From Streptomyces sp. CB02959 (GTDB lineage: Bacteria > Actinomycetota > Actinomycetes > Streptomycetales > Streptomycetaceae): DNA of 64,000 nucleotides. The stretch covers positions 1-64,000 of the forward strand of contig NZ_NNBP01000028.1 in the NCBI RefSeq assembly GCF_002803155.1. Reading direction: 5' to 3'. Under the pieces are notes generated by a model. The model ran no database searches, was not told the origin of the DNA, and worked only from the letters and a program-made list of their open reading frames with translations. The translations under genes were made by a program, and so were the position numbers. Below are positions 9,101 to 16,174 of the stretch, in pieces; positions within the stretch are counted from its first letter, which is position 1; each line of letters starts with the position of its first letter.

Positions 9101-9372
9101 GCGACGAGCACCGCGGGCGCGTCGCCGTCGGCGGCGTGCAGGGTGAGCCGCAGCCGGCCGGGGACGCCGGCCCGGGCCGCCGCGTCCGCCGCGTTCTGCG
9201 CCAGCTCCACGGCGAGCCGGTCGCGGTAGCCGCCCAGCGCGAGGTCCTCCTCGGCGTTGGCGTCCTCACGGAACCGGGCCGGCGAGGCGGCCCAGGCGTC
9301 GAGCACGCCGCGCCGCAACCGGGCCGTACCGAACGGGTCGGCGCCGTCGTCCGCGCCCCGCACCCACGGCAT
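6145..9372 (-). CDS. Sacsin/Hsp90-like GHKL ATPase-domain protein (1075 aa)
   Basis: A very large cytoplasmic protein. Residues about 30-190 match the sacsin N-terminal ATPase-like (Hsp90-type Bergerat) fold: the N-box is VELAQNAADAA, the G1 position reads VASNTGAPL in place of the usual DxGxG, and G2 reads GRFGVGFAAVLAVSD. The remaining 850 residues are acidic, Leu/Ala-rich and without a recognised domain. Proteins with this architecture are widespread in Actinobacteria as hypothetical or ATP-binding proteins; their function is unknown to me. The missing G1 aspartate leaves ATP hydrolysis in doubt. The ATG at 9372 was chosen; a GTG 9 nt upstream is an alternative. A bacterial protein of the family is certain; a chaperone role is inference. 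Confidence 0.88.
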   Translation of the reverse strand: MPWVRGADDGADPFGTARLRRGVLDAWAASPARFREDANAEEDLALGGYRDRLAVELAQNAADAAARAGVPGRLRLTLHAADGDAPAVLVASNTGAPLDATGVESLSTLRASAKRESSVAAGAVGRFGVGFAAVLAVSDEPALVGRTGGVRWSLAEARELAEAVAAHSPGLGGELRRREGHVPLLRLPLPAAGTAPEGYDTAVVLPLRDGAAQDLAERLLAGIDAALLLTLPGLADVVVETPEGVRTLTRRQDEAYVLIEDSERGATRWRVATDGGALDAALLADRPVEEKLRPAWSVTWAVPVDASGAPVRPGTVPVLHAPTPTDEPLGLPALLIASFPLEPTRRHVAPGPLADFLVGRAAAAYAGLLGDWQPVSTGTLDLVPGPLGKGWLDGELRRQVGELLPRVRFLPSAAAERAAWSEGEGEGENGERYVLRPVDAEVVEGAGAATVGVLAELFPSLLPAGLERRAELRALGVARVPLTEMIDRLAGVERSPEWWWRLYDALAGTDPDRLSGLPVPLAGTGRTVIGPRQVLLPLPDGGPDAGDEAADRHRTLTRLGLKVAHPDAVHPLLEKLGATPAAPRAVLTTPQVRAAVAHSLDADEDAYDVFEDELAPGAGVPLGAEELAEAVLGLVRDADLAPGDEPWLAALALPDEDGELAPAGELVFPGSDFERVIREGELAACEAELAERWGAQPLTAVGVLATFALVRATDVVLDPDELEPRDGDFPEPDDAGLLDAVDVWCEDILDTLPEAPVPPVVTELVAVRDLDLVADDAWPQVLEMLSQPPLRDALTTPVRVLLPDGTTESVRPYTAWWLRGHPVLDGRRPAGLRAAGGDPLLAGLYEAADAGRVDAQVLRALGVRTSVGALLDEPGGAAELLTRLADPEHGVGIGQLHALYGMLTDLDPDHVTLPDELRAVVDGQVRVVDAADALVADAPDLMPLAGDRALLPVRPARAAELAELFQVRRLSEAVAAEVRSDGAAHDVPEAVRALLGPAAPDAYVEHEELLVDGPDGGVELDWRWSPDGTLHAATLEGVAAGLAWASGQWPRRFEVAALLEDPERVDELARARWFD

Positions 9373-9550
9373 ACCTGCCACGTTTCTCGTCTCCCTCGTC
9401 AGACCGTGTCTGACCCGACGGTACCCCCACGCTGTCGGCTTTCCCGCCGTACGGGTTTCCGCCGGTGGCGGGGGTGTTGCCGCACCCGCGCCTCCGGTCC
9501 GGGAGCCACCGCGACGGACCCGTCCCGCACGCCCGCCCGGCGGCAGGCGA

Positions 9551-10468
9551 CTAGCTGTGGCCCAGCTCCTCGGCCGGACCGGCGTCCTCCACGGACCCCC
9601 CGTCCGCCACCGGCCGGATCGTGACCGGCTCGACCACGGTCTCGTCCAGCACCGGCTCCGCCGGCTTCGGGGGCTTCGGCATGACGGCCGCCTCCGAATG
9701 CGCCCCGCACCCGTAGGACAGCGAGACGACACGGCCGTCGGCCGGCGAGAACTCGTTGGCGCAGACCCCGAACGCCTGCCGCAGGGAACCGGCCATCGGC
9801 GTCAGGAAGCCGCAGCTCACACAGGTCGCGGGGGCCGCCTGGGCCATCGGGGTCTTGGAGCCGAAGGACTCTTCCCAGCGGTCGGCGGCGGCGTGCAGGC
9901 CGTAGCGGGACAGGACCCGGGCGCGGCGCATGCCCAGTTCCCCGGCGACCGCGGCGATGCTGCCGCGGGCGGGCGCCGGCTGGATCGCGGGCGAGCCGGG
10001 GACGACGTCGGCCTCTTCGGTGTCGGCGACGTCGGCGGCCATGCCCTCGGCTACCGGCGAGTTCGGCGGCGGGGTGTCCTCACCGCTGAAGCCGGGCTCC
10101 AGCCGCAGGTCGTCGGCCTCGGTGGGCAGCAGGTCGCCGGGGCCCATGTCGCCGGGGCGCAGCCGCTCGCTCCACGGCACCCACTCGGGGGCCAGCAGCG
10201 CGTCGGGGCCGGGCAGCAGCACCGACTCGTCGAGGGTGACCACCTTGGCGCGGGAGGCGCGGGCCACGGTGACGGCCCAGCGCCAGCCGCGGTAGCCGGG
10301 CTCCTTGCAGGCGAAGAGGTGCGTGACGACGCGGTCCGCCTCGGCGACGGCGTCGAGGTGCTCGCCGACCATGCCGGGCGTGGCGACCTCCTCGGCCGCC
10401 GCACGGGCAAGGTCGACCGCCTCGGCGCACAGGCGGTCCGGGGTACGGCTTCGCATCGCAGCACTCAC
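9551..10468 (-). CDS. DUF3027 family protein
   Basis: A 305-residue actinobacterial DUF3027 protein. The conserved N-terminal block contains RTPDRLCAEAVDLARAAAEE and GYRGWRWAVTVAR. A variable acidic middle follows, then a C-terminal region with a CVSCGFLTP pair and a later YGCGAHSE, suggestive of a metal site. The function is unknown. The GTG at 10468 is chosen because related proteins begin with the same Ser-Ala-Ala; an in-frame ATG lies 12 nt later. The perfect palindrome GAATCGATTC sits between the likely ribosome site and the GTG. Confidence 0.88.
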   Translation of the reverse strand: MSAAMRSRTPDRLCAEAVDLARAAAEEVATPGMVGEHLDAVAEADRVVTHLFACKEPGYRGWRWAVTVARASRAKVVTLDESVLLPGPDALLAPEWVPWSERLRPGDMGPGDLLPTEADDLRLEPGFSGEDTPPPNSPVAEGMAADVADTEEADVVPGSPAIQPAPARGSIAAVAGELGMRRARVLSRYGLHAAADRWEESFGSKTPMAQAAPATCVSCGFLTPMAGSLRQAFGVCANEFSPADGRVVSLSYGCGAHSEAAVMPKPPKPAEPVLDETVVEPVTIRPVADGGSVEDAGPAEELGHS

Positions 10469-10859
10469 AAGAATCGATTCTCTCTTCCACGCCGTCTCAC
10501 GAGCGCGCCAGCCGGGGCTGTCCTGGTCCTGTCCGGACGACCGGCGGGACCGGGGCGGGCGGAGCGGACCAGGGGACCGCGTCGACGTCCGCGCCCGGCT
10601 GGATCGTTCGGTCGAGCGCACCTCTTACGTCCTATTCTGCGGGATAGCAGGGAAATGAGGTACGCGGCCGGAACGGACCGCCGGTGGCGCTCTGGACACG
10701 CTACCCCTTCAACGCTGCACGACCCCTCGGCGGGAGGAGCAAATCTCTCCGACCGTGACCGCGCGGGAGGGCGACGGTGACGGCCGGACGGCCGCTGCGC
10801 CCCGCCGGAACGGGGGGAGAAAACGGCACCTCCGGGGCGAGTTGGGGCAGTATGACCGG
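10469..10859. other. Divergent promoter region (DUF3027 / MFS)
   Basis: Holds the promoters of the leftward DUF3027 gene and the rightward MFS gene. GAATCGATTC (10471-10480) is a perfect 10-bp palindrome next to the DUF3027 start and could be an operator; no regulator can be named. An in-frame GTG at 10755 would extend the MFS gene into this region. Confidence 0.35.
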
Positions 10860-12239
10860 GTGGCTGCCGTCAGGGGGACGAGGGAGTCGAAGGCCCGCCG
10901 GGCGGGCCGGGCGGCCGGGCGCGCGCTGCGCCGACCGCTGGCCGGCGCGGCCCGCGGGGTGCGGCGGGCCACGCATGCGCAGGGCGCGGGGGAATCCGGA
11001 CTGGCCCAGCTCATCGAACTGCACGCGGTGAACGCGGCGGGCGACATGATGATCACGGTCGCGCTGGCCTCGACGGTGTTCTTCTCGGTGCCGACGCACG
11101 AGGCGCGCGGACGGGTGGCGCTGTACCTGCTGGTCACCATGGCGCCGTTCGCGCTGCTGGCGCCGGTGGTGGGGCCGCTGCTGGACCTTCTGCCGCACGG
11201 CCGCCGGGCGGCGATGGCCGGCTCGATGCTGGCCCGTGCGCTGCTGGCGCTGTCGATGTCGGGGACGGTGGCCGACGGCGGGCCGGGGCTGTATCCGGCG
11301 GCGCTGGGGGTGCTGGTGTCGTCGAAGGCGTACGGGGTGGTGCGCAGCGCGGTGGTGCCGCGGCTGCTGCCGCCGCGGGTCTCGCTGGTGAAGGCCAATT
11401 CCCGGGTGACGCTGGCGGGACTGCTGGCGACCGGGGTGGCGGCGCCGCTGGGCGCGGGGCTGCATCTGATCGGGCCGGCCTGGCCGCTGTACGGGGCGTG
11501 CGCGGTGTTCCTGGCCGGGGCGTTCCTGTCGTTCTCGCTGCCGCACGCGGTGGATTCGGGGAAGGGCGAGGCCCGGGCCCGGCTGGCGTCCCGGGACGGC
11601 GCGGGGCACGCCGGGGCGGGCGGGCGGCGGCCGCGACTGCGGACCGTCGGCCCGTCCGTGCTGCACGGCCTCCAGGCGAACGCGGCACTGCGCTCGCTCT
11701 CCGGCTTCCTCACCTTCTTCCTGGCGTTCCTGCTGCGCGAGCACCCGCTGGGCGGGCTGGGGCCGGCGGTGTCGCTGGGACTCGTGGCGGTGGCGGCCGG
11801 GGCCGGGAACGCGCTGGGCACGGCGGTCGGCGCCTGGCTGAGGGCGCGCGGCCCGGAGCCGATCATCGCGGCGGTGCTGGGGCTGGCGCTGGCCGCCACG
11901 GTGCTGGCGGCGCTCTGCTACGAGGTACTGGCGGTCGTGGTGGTGCCCGCGGCGGCCGCCACCGCGGGGCTGTGCCAGGCGCTGGCGAAGCTGTCGCTGG
12001 ACGCGATGATCCAGCGCGATGTGCCGGAGGCGGTGCGGACCTCGGCGTTCGCCCGGTCCGAGACGGTGCTCCAGCTGTCGTGGGTGGTGGGCGGCGCGCT
12101 CGGGATCGCGCTGCCGCTGATCGGCACACTGGGCATGGTGGTGGCCGCGGGCCTGGTGGCGCTGGGTGCGGCGCTGGCCGTGCGGGGCCTGCTGGGCGCG
12201 GCCCGCCGGGGCGGCCGGCCGGCCCCGCGGGTGGTGTGA
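10860..12239 (+). CDS. MFS-type membrane transporter
   Basis: A polytopic membrane protein of about 460 residues with 10-12 hydrophobic segments in two halves. Between them lies a basic Gly/Ala/Arg-rich cytoplasmic loop (around residues 235-260). It resembles actinobacterial MFS proteins annotated only as transporters; the substrate is unknown. An in-frame GTG at 10755 is open, but the added 35 residues are Gly/Arg-rich and its nearest GGAGGAG lies about 15 nt away. The GTG at 10860, beginning VAAVRGTRESKARR, is therefore preferred with moderate confidence. An 18-bp palindrome follows the stop. Confidence 0.85.
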   Translation: MAAVRGTRESKARRAGRAAGRALRRPLAGAARGVRRATHAQGAGESGLAQLIELHAVNAAGDMMITVALASTVFFSVPTHEARGRVALYLLVTMAPFALLAPVVGPLLDLLPHGRRAAMAGSMLARALLALSMSGTVADGGPGLYPAALGVLVSSKAYGVVRSAVVPRLLPPRVSLVKANSRVTLAGLLATGVAAPLGAGLHLIGPAWPLYGACAVFLAGAFLSFSLPHAVDSGKGEARARLASRDGAGHAGAGGRRPRLRTVGPSVLHGLQANAALRSLSGFLTFFLAFLLREHPLGGLGPAVSLGLVAVAAGAGNALGTAVGAWLRARGPEPIIAAVLGLALAATVLAALCYEVLAVVVVPAAAATAGLCQALAKLSLDAMIQRDVPEAVRTSAFARSETVLQLSWVVGGALGIALPLIGTLGMVVAAGLVALGAALAVRGLLGAARRGGRPAPRVV

Positions 12240-12274
12240 CGCCGCCGCCCGGAGCACCCCGTGCGGCGGGCCGC

Positions 12275-12292
12275 GGTGCGGCGCGCCGCACC
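12275..12292 (+). terminator. 18-bp palindrome after MFS gene
   Basis: GGTGCGGCGCGCCGCACC is exactly self-complementary and lies 36 bases after the MFS stop codon, just before the next gene. Position and GC-rich stem suggest a terminator or attenuator. Confidence 0.5.
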
Positions 12293-12333
12293 CGCGCGTG
12301 GCGCGCGCCGGGACGCCCGATAGCCTGCCCCGT

Positions 12334-12843
12334 ATGACCGCTGCGTTGATCTCCCGGGGCAAGGGCCGCCGCGCCGCCGCTGCCCTCGGTGCCGTGACCC
12401 TGGGCCTGCTCACCCTCTCCGCCTGTCAGCAGCCGACCTCGTTGGCGACCGTGACCGTCGGCACGAAGACGGTCACGGCGGAGGTGACCCCCGGCTGCGA
12501 CGGCGACGGCAAGTCCCTCGACAAGCAGGCCGTGCAGAGCTGCATCGCCAAGAAGGGCGGCGACACCATCACGGTGCGCCCGGGCGAGCGGGTCCGCGTG
12601 GGTGTCGACCCGAAGGTGGCCAAGTCCGGCTGGTTCGTGGTCGGCGGCGGGCCGGTGATGTCCGCGCCCAGCACCGACACGTACCGCACCTTCAGCACCG
12701 ACGAGCTGTTCAAGGCGATGAACCCGGCGACGGGCCAGAGCGAGTCCCTGCCCGAGGTCACCCTGATGGTCGCCGAGGCCGGCAAGTCCCAGGGCGCGGG
12801 CCCGATGGCCCTGTGGCACTTCAACCTGAAGCTGAAGGACTGA
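12334..12843 (+). CDS. DUF2771 family lipoprotein
   Basis: A 169-residue exported lipoprotein. A basic N-terminus and hydrophobic stretch end in the lipobox LLTLSAC near residue 31, followed by an extracellular domain. Two cysteines (in PGCDGDG and QSCIAKK) could form a disulfide. The C-terminal PMALWHFNLKLK is typical of the actinobacterial DUF2771 family. No biochemical role is established. It is read in the same direction as the menaquinone genes downstream, 52 nt away, but has no evident link with them. Confidence 0.87.
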   Translation: MTAALISRGKGRRAAAALGAVTLGLLTLSACQQPTSLATVTVGTKTVTAEVTPGCDGDGKSLDKQAVQSCIAKKGGDTITVRPGERVRVGVDPKVAKSGWFVVGGGPVMSAPSTDTYRTFSTDELFKAMNPATGQSESLPEVTLMVAEAGKSQGAGPMALWHFNLKLKD

Positions 12844-12895
12844 GCGCACTGAGCGCGGGGGCCGGGGACCGGTGGCACACGGTGCGGGGCGCCTG

Positions 12896-13687
12896 ATGCG
12901 GGCGCTGGTCGTCACCGCGGTGGCCGCCGAGCGTGACGCGGTGTGCGCCGCGCTGGACGCCGGGGACGGCACGGACGGCCATCGGCCCGAGGTGCTGCCC
13001 GGCGGCTACGCGCTGCACCGTGCGCCCGCCGGGTCGCCGGCCCCGGACGTGCTGGCCGCCGGCGTCGGCCCGGCCGCCGCGGCCGCCGGCACCGCCACCG
13101 CGCTGACCGCCGCCGCCCTGGCCGGCGCCCCGTACGACCTGGTGGTCTCGGCCGGCATCGGCGGAGGTTTTCCGCCCGCCGCGCCACTGGGCTCGGTGGT
13201 CGTCGCGGACGCGATCGTCGCCGCCGACCTGGGTGCCCAGACCCCCGACGGCTTCGTCCCGGTCACCGAGCTCGGCTTCGGGACCGTGGCGCACCTGCCC
13301 GACCCGGTGCTGGTGGCGGCCCTGGCGGCGGCGACCGGCGGGGCGGCCGGACCGGTCGTCACGGTCTCCACGGTCACCGGGAGCGCCGCCCGCGCCGCCG
13401 AGCTGGCCGCGCTTCACCCCGGGGTGCTGGTCGAGGCGATGGAGGGGTTCGGCGTCGCCGAGGCGGCCGCCGCGCACGGCCTACCAGTGCTGGAGATCCG
13501 CACGGTCTCCAACGCGGTCGGCCCCCGGGACCGCGCCGCCTGGCGGATCGGCCCCGCCCTCGCCGCGCTGACCGGCGCCTTCCGCACGTTCCCCGGAGCC
13601 CTGGCGGGCGCCCCCGCTGCGGCACTCCCCTCCGGCCCCTCCGGCGCTCCGGCATCCCCGCCCCACACTCCCCGGAGGACCCCGTGA
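12896..13687 (+). CDS. mqnB: Futalosine hydrolase
   Basis: A 263-residue nucleosidase of the purine phosphorylase/MTA-SAH hydrolase fold. It cleaves futalosine to dehypoxanthinylfutalosine and hypoxanthine in the futalosine route to menaquinone. Visible motifs are DLVVSAGIGGGF, VEAMEGFGVAEAA (the nucleosidase acidic-methionine-glutamate signature) and EIRTVSNAVGPRDRAAW. The C-terminal 35 residues are Pro/Ala-rich. The ATG at 12896 starts the conserved MRALVVTAVAAE; the 8 codons upstream look non-native. The stop overlaps the mqnD GTG by 4 nt (GTGA), so the two pathway genes are coupled. Confidence 0.95.
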   Translation: MRALVVTAVAAERDAVCAALDAGDGTDGHRPEVLPGGYALHRAPAGSPAPDVLAAGVGPAAAAAGTATALTAAALAGAPYDLVVSAGIGGGFPPAAPLGSVVVADAIVAADLGAQTPDGFVPVTELGFGTVAHLPDPVLVAALAAATGGAAGPVVTVSTVTGSAARAAELAALHPGVLVEAMEGFGVAEAAAAHGLPVLEIRTVSNAVGPRDRAAWRIGPALAALTGAFRTFPGALAGAPAAALPSGPSGAPASPPHTPRRTP

Positions 13688-14535
13688 CCCGGCCGCTGTC
13701 CATCGCCTACTCCCCGTGCCCGAACGACACGTTCGTCTTCGACGCCCTGGCGCACGGCCGGGTCCCGGGCGCGCCGGAACTCGCGGTCACCTTCGCCGAC
13801 ATCGACATCACCAACGGCCTGGCCGAGCGCGGCGAGCTGGACGTGCTGAAGGTGTCGTACGCGGTGCTGCCGTGGGTGCTGGAGGAGTACGCGCTGCTGC
13901 CCTGCGGCGGGGCGCTGGGGCGCGGCTGCGGCCCGCTGGTGCTGACCCGCGAGCCGGGCGGTACGGCGGACCTGGCGGGGAAGACTGTCGCGGTGCCCAG
14001 CGAGCGGTCCACCGCGTACCTGCTGTTCCGGCTGTGGGTGGCGGCCGAGGTGCCCGGCGGGGTCGGCGAGGTCGTGGTGCTGCCGTTCCACGAGATCATG
14101 CCGGCCGTGCGGGACGGCAAGGTCGACGCCGGCCTGGTGATCCACGAGGCCCGCTTCACGTACCAGGACTACGGGCTGCACTGCCTCGCGGACATGGGCG
14201 AGCACTGGGAGTCGACCACCGGCCTGCCGATTCCGCTGGGGGCGATCATCGCCAAGCGGTCGCTGGGCGAGCCGGTGCTGCGCGGGCTGGCGGAGGCGAT
14301 CCGCACGTCGGTCCGGATGGCCTGGGACGACCCCGAGGCGTCCCGGCCGTACGTCCTGGAGCACGCCCAGGAGATGGACCCGAAGGTGACCGACCAGCAC
14401 ATCGGGCTGTACGTCAACGAGTTCACCGCCGATCTCGGCGAGGACGGCTATGCCGCGGTGCGCGGGCTGCTCACCCGCGCCGCGGCCGAGGGGCTCGTTC
14501 CGCCCCTCGGCCGCGATGCGTTGACGTTCGTCTGA
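13684..14535 (+). CDS. mqnD: 1,4-dihydroxy-6-naphthoate synthase
   Basis: A 283-residue periplasmic-binding-protein-like enzyme that converts cyclic dehypoxanthinylfutalosine to 1,4-dihydroxy-6-naphthoate in futalosine-dependent menaquinone synthesis. The N-terminus IAYSPCPNDTFVFDAL, the VSYAVLPWVLEEY block and GLVIHEARFTYQDYGL are characteristic of MqnD. The GTG start overlaps the mqnB stop and has GGAGGA 5 nt upstream. The other pathway genes (mqnA, mqnC) are not in the window. The gene ends 10 nt before the convergent cold-shock gene. Confidence 0.96.
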   Translation: MTRPLSIAYSPCPNDTFVFDALAHGRVPGAPELAVTFADIDITNGLAERGELDVLKVSYAVLPWVLEEYALLPCGGALGRGCGPLVLTREPGGTADLAGKTVAVPSERSTAYLLFRLWVAAEVPGGVGEVVVLPFHEIMPAVRDGKVDAGLVIHEARFTYQDYGLHCLADMGEHWESTTGLPIPLGAIIAKRSLGEPVLRGLAEAIRTSVRMAWDDPEASRPYVLEHAQEMDPKVTDQHIGLYVNEFTADLGEDGYAAVRGLLTRAAAEGLVPPLGRDALTFV

Positions 14536-14545
14536 GCGGTCGGGC

Positions 14546-14929
14546 TCAGACGTCGAGTTGGTCGGCGACCGCCCGCAGCATGCCGGCGATCTTGGCGCCG
14601 TGCGCCTTGTCGGGGTAACGCCCGCGCTCCAGCTGCTGGGTGACGTTCTCCAGCAGCGTGGTGAGGTCCTGGACGATCGAGGCGAGTTCGTCGGGCTTGC
14701 GGCGCTGGGCGGCGGCGACCGAGGGGGTCGGATCGAGGAGGATGACGCTCAGTGCCTGGTCACCGCGCTGGCCTGCGACGACTCCGAATTCGACGCGCTG
14801 GCCGGGCTTGAGCGCCTCCACGTCGTCGGGCAGCACCGACGAATGTACGAAGACGTCACCGCCGTCGTCGCGGGAGAGAAAGCCGAAGCCCTTCTCGCTG
14901 TTGAACCACTTGACCTTGCCGGTAGGCAC
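14546..14929 (-). CDS. Cold-shock domain protein with C-terminal extension
   Basis: A 127-residue protein. Residues 1-67 form a cold-shock domain with the RNA-binding motifs KGFGFL (RNP1) and VFVHSS (RNP2). Residues 68-127 form a helical extension with QDLTTLLENVTQQLERG and a closing AGMLRAVADQLDV. Classical CspA proteins are about 67 residues, so this belongs to the longer actinobacterial type. It probably binds single-stranded nucleic acid; the role of the extension is unknown. The GTG start follows GAGGAC with suitable spacing. Confidence 0.92.
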   Translation of the reverse strand: MPTGKVKWFNSEKGFGFLSRDDGGDVFVHSSVLPDDVEALKPGQRVEFGVVAGQRGDQALSVILLDPTPSVAAAQRRKPDELASIVQDLTTLLENVTQQLERGRYPDKAHGAKIAGMLRAVADQLDV

Positions 14930-15134
14930 GTCTGTCCTCGTCCTCGTACTCGTCGGGAAATGCGGGCTGGTCCACCGCGGGCACACTGGGGAGCCGCGGC
15001 GCGGAAAATGGGTCTGGATAGCAGTGCAGCGGGCCACCGAGCCCGCCTCCCCCAAGGCTAATGGTCCGGGGCCCGGTGACAAGACGTCGCCAGGGGGATC
15101 CTCGGCGCTCCTGGCCCCGACTTACCCTGGTCAG

Positions 15135-15401
15135 GTGTCTCATGAAACGCCCCAGGCCGGGGATCTGCTTGTCCGAATCGGCGCGATCGTGTTCCTAGTT
15201 GGCGCACTGGGCACTCTCGTCACAGTGCTCCCACTGTTCCTGGGTACGCACCCGCTGCCGTGGGAGTTCTACTGGGTTTCCATGCTGATGGGCGCCGGTT
15301 TCCTGATCGCGGGTGCCGGAGTGGTCCGCTCCGTGGGCGCGCAGCGCCGTCAGGCGGAGGCGGCCCTCGCCCCGTCCCCGTCGGCGCCACCCGCCGGGTA
15401 G
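15135..15401 (+). CDS. Small two-helix membrane protein
   Basis: An 88-residue hypothetical membrane protein. Two hydrophobic segments (near residues 14-34 and 46-66) are joined by a short loop with PLPWEFYW, and the tail is short, basic and Ala/Pro-rich. I do not recognise a family with a known function. The GTG at 15135 follows AGG with acceptable spacing. Its last 52 nt overlap the end of the convergent HAD phosphatase gene, so the two mRNAs are complementary at their 3' ends. Confidence 0.72.
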   Translation: MSHETPQAGDLLVRIGAIVFLVGALGTLVTVLPLFLGTHPLPWEFYWVSMLMGAGFLIAGAGVVRSVGAQRRQAEAALAPSPSAPPAG

Positions 15402-16033
15402 CGATCCGGATCCGCTACGTAACGATCCAGCCACGACGGGAAGTCGGTCAGGTCGTCGAGCAGCACCTGGGCGCCGGCCGCGCGGAGTTCGCCCGCGTCG
15501 CACGGTCCGGTGGCGACCGCGACGGACAGCGCGCCGGCGGTCCGGGCGCCGCGCACGTCACCGGTGTGGTCGCCGACGTAGACCCGCGCACCGTGTTCGC
15601 GCAGCGCCTCGGCCTTGGCCTCGGCCCACAGTGAGCCGATGACCGCGTCCGCGGCGATGCCCAGGTGGGTCAGGTGCAGCTTGGCGTTGGGCTCGTACTT
15701 GGCGGTGACGACGACGGCCCGGCCGCCGGCCGCGTGCACCGCCTCGACCGCCTCCCGCGCGCCCGGCATCGCCAGGGTGCCGGTGACCGCGTGCGCCGGG
15801 TACAGCTCGCGGTACACGTGGCTGATCTCCGCCACCCGCTCCGCCGGGAACCACCGGCGGATCTCCTCCTCCAGCGGCGGCCCGAGCCGGGTGACCGCGG
15901 CGGCCGCGTCGATGTACGTGCCGGTGCGGGCGGCGAGCGCCTCGTAGGCGGCCTTGATGCCGGGGCGGGAGTCGATCAGCGTCATGTCGAGGTCGAACCC
16001 GACGGTCAGGGGATGCGGAGCCATGCCTGCCAT
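15350..16033 (-). CDS. HAD-family hydrolase (phosphatase)
   Basis: A 227-residue haloacid-dehalogenase-fold phosphatase. Motif I is FDLDMTLIDS with nucleophile and acid/base aspartates at the usual spacing. Motif II is VVVTAK, and motif IV reads YVGDHTGDVRGA. The cap region is alpha-helical, as in phosphoglycolate-phosphatase-like members. The substrate cannot be deduced. Two ATG codons, at 16033 and 16024, are equally possible starts. The 3' end overlaps the convergent small membrane gene. Confidence 0.9.
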   Translation of the reverse strand: MAGMAPHPLTVGFDLDMTLIDSRPGIKAAYEALAARTGTYIDAAAAVTRLGPPLEEEIRRWFPAERVAEISHVYRELYPAHAVTGTLAMPGAREAVEAVHAAGGRAVVVTAKYEPNAKLHLTHLGIAADAVIGSLWAEAKAEALREHGARVYVGDHTGDVRGARTAGALSVAVATGPCDAGELRAAGAQVLLDDLTDFPSWLDRYVADPDRYPAGGADGDGARAASA

Positions 16034-16075
16034 TGTGCCTGCGCCCCTGCGGACGGAACCGGCCAGGACGTACCG

Positions 16076-16094
16076 TTAGCCTTGCCTTACCTAA
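16076..16094. promoter_or_regulatory. Iron box (DmdR/DtxR-type operator)
   Basis: The 19-bp sequence TTAGCCTTGCCTTACCTAA closely fits the actinobacterial iron-box pattern TTAGGTTAGGCTNACCTAA: both outer TTAG/CTAA ends are intact and the CCTTACC core is kept. It lies directly upstream of the siderophore transporter genes, so repression by an iron-loaded DmdR1-type regulator is expected. Confidence 0.85.
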
Positions 16095-16174
16095 CCCGTG
16101 GCTGCCGTGCGGTGACCACGGGTCCGTACCGACAGCTCCAGATCGCGCGAAATGGACCCGACACCCGTGATGCC

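Noticed and set aside
6280..9624. 1114-codon open frame on the + strand opposite the sacsin-like gene
   Set aside because: It is the shadow of a high-GC gene: composition is Arg/Gly/Val/Gln-rich with no domain, no ribosome site, and the - strand frame has clear motifs and codon bias.
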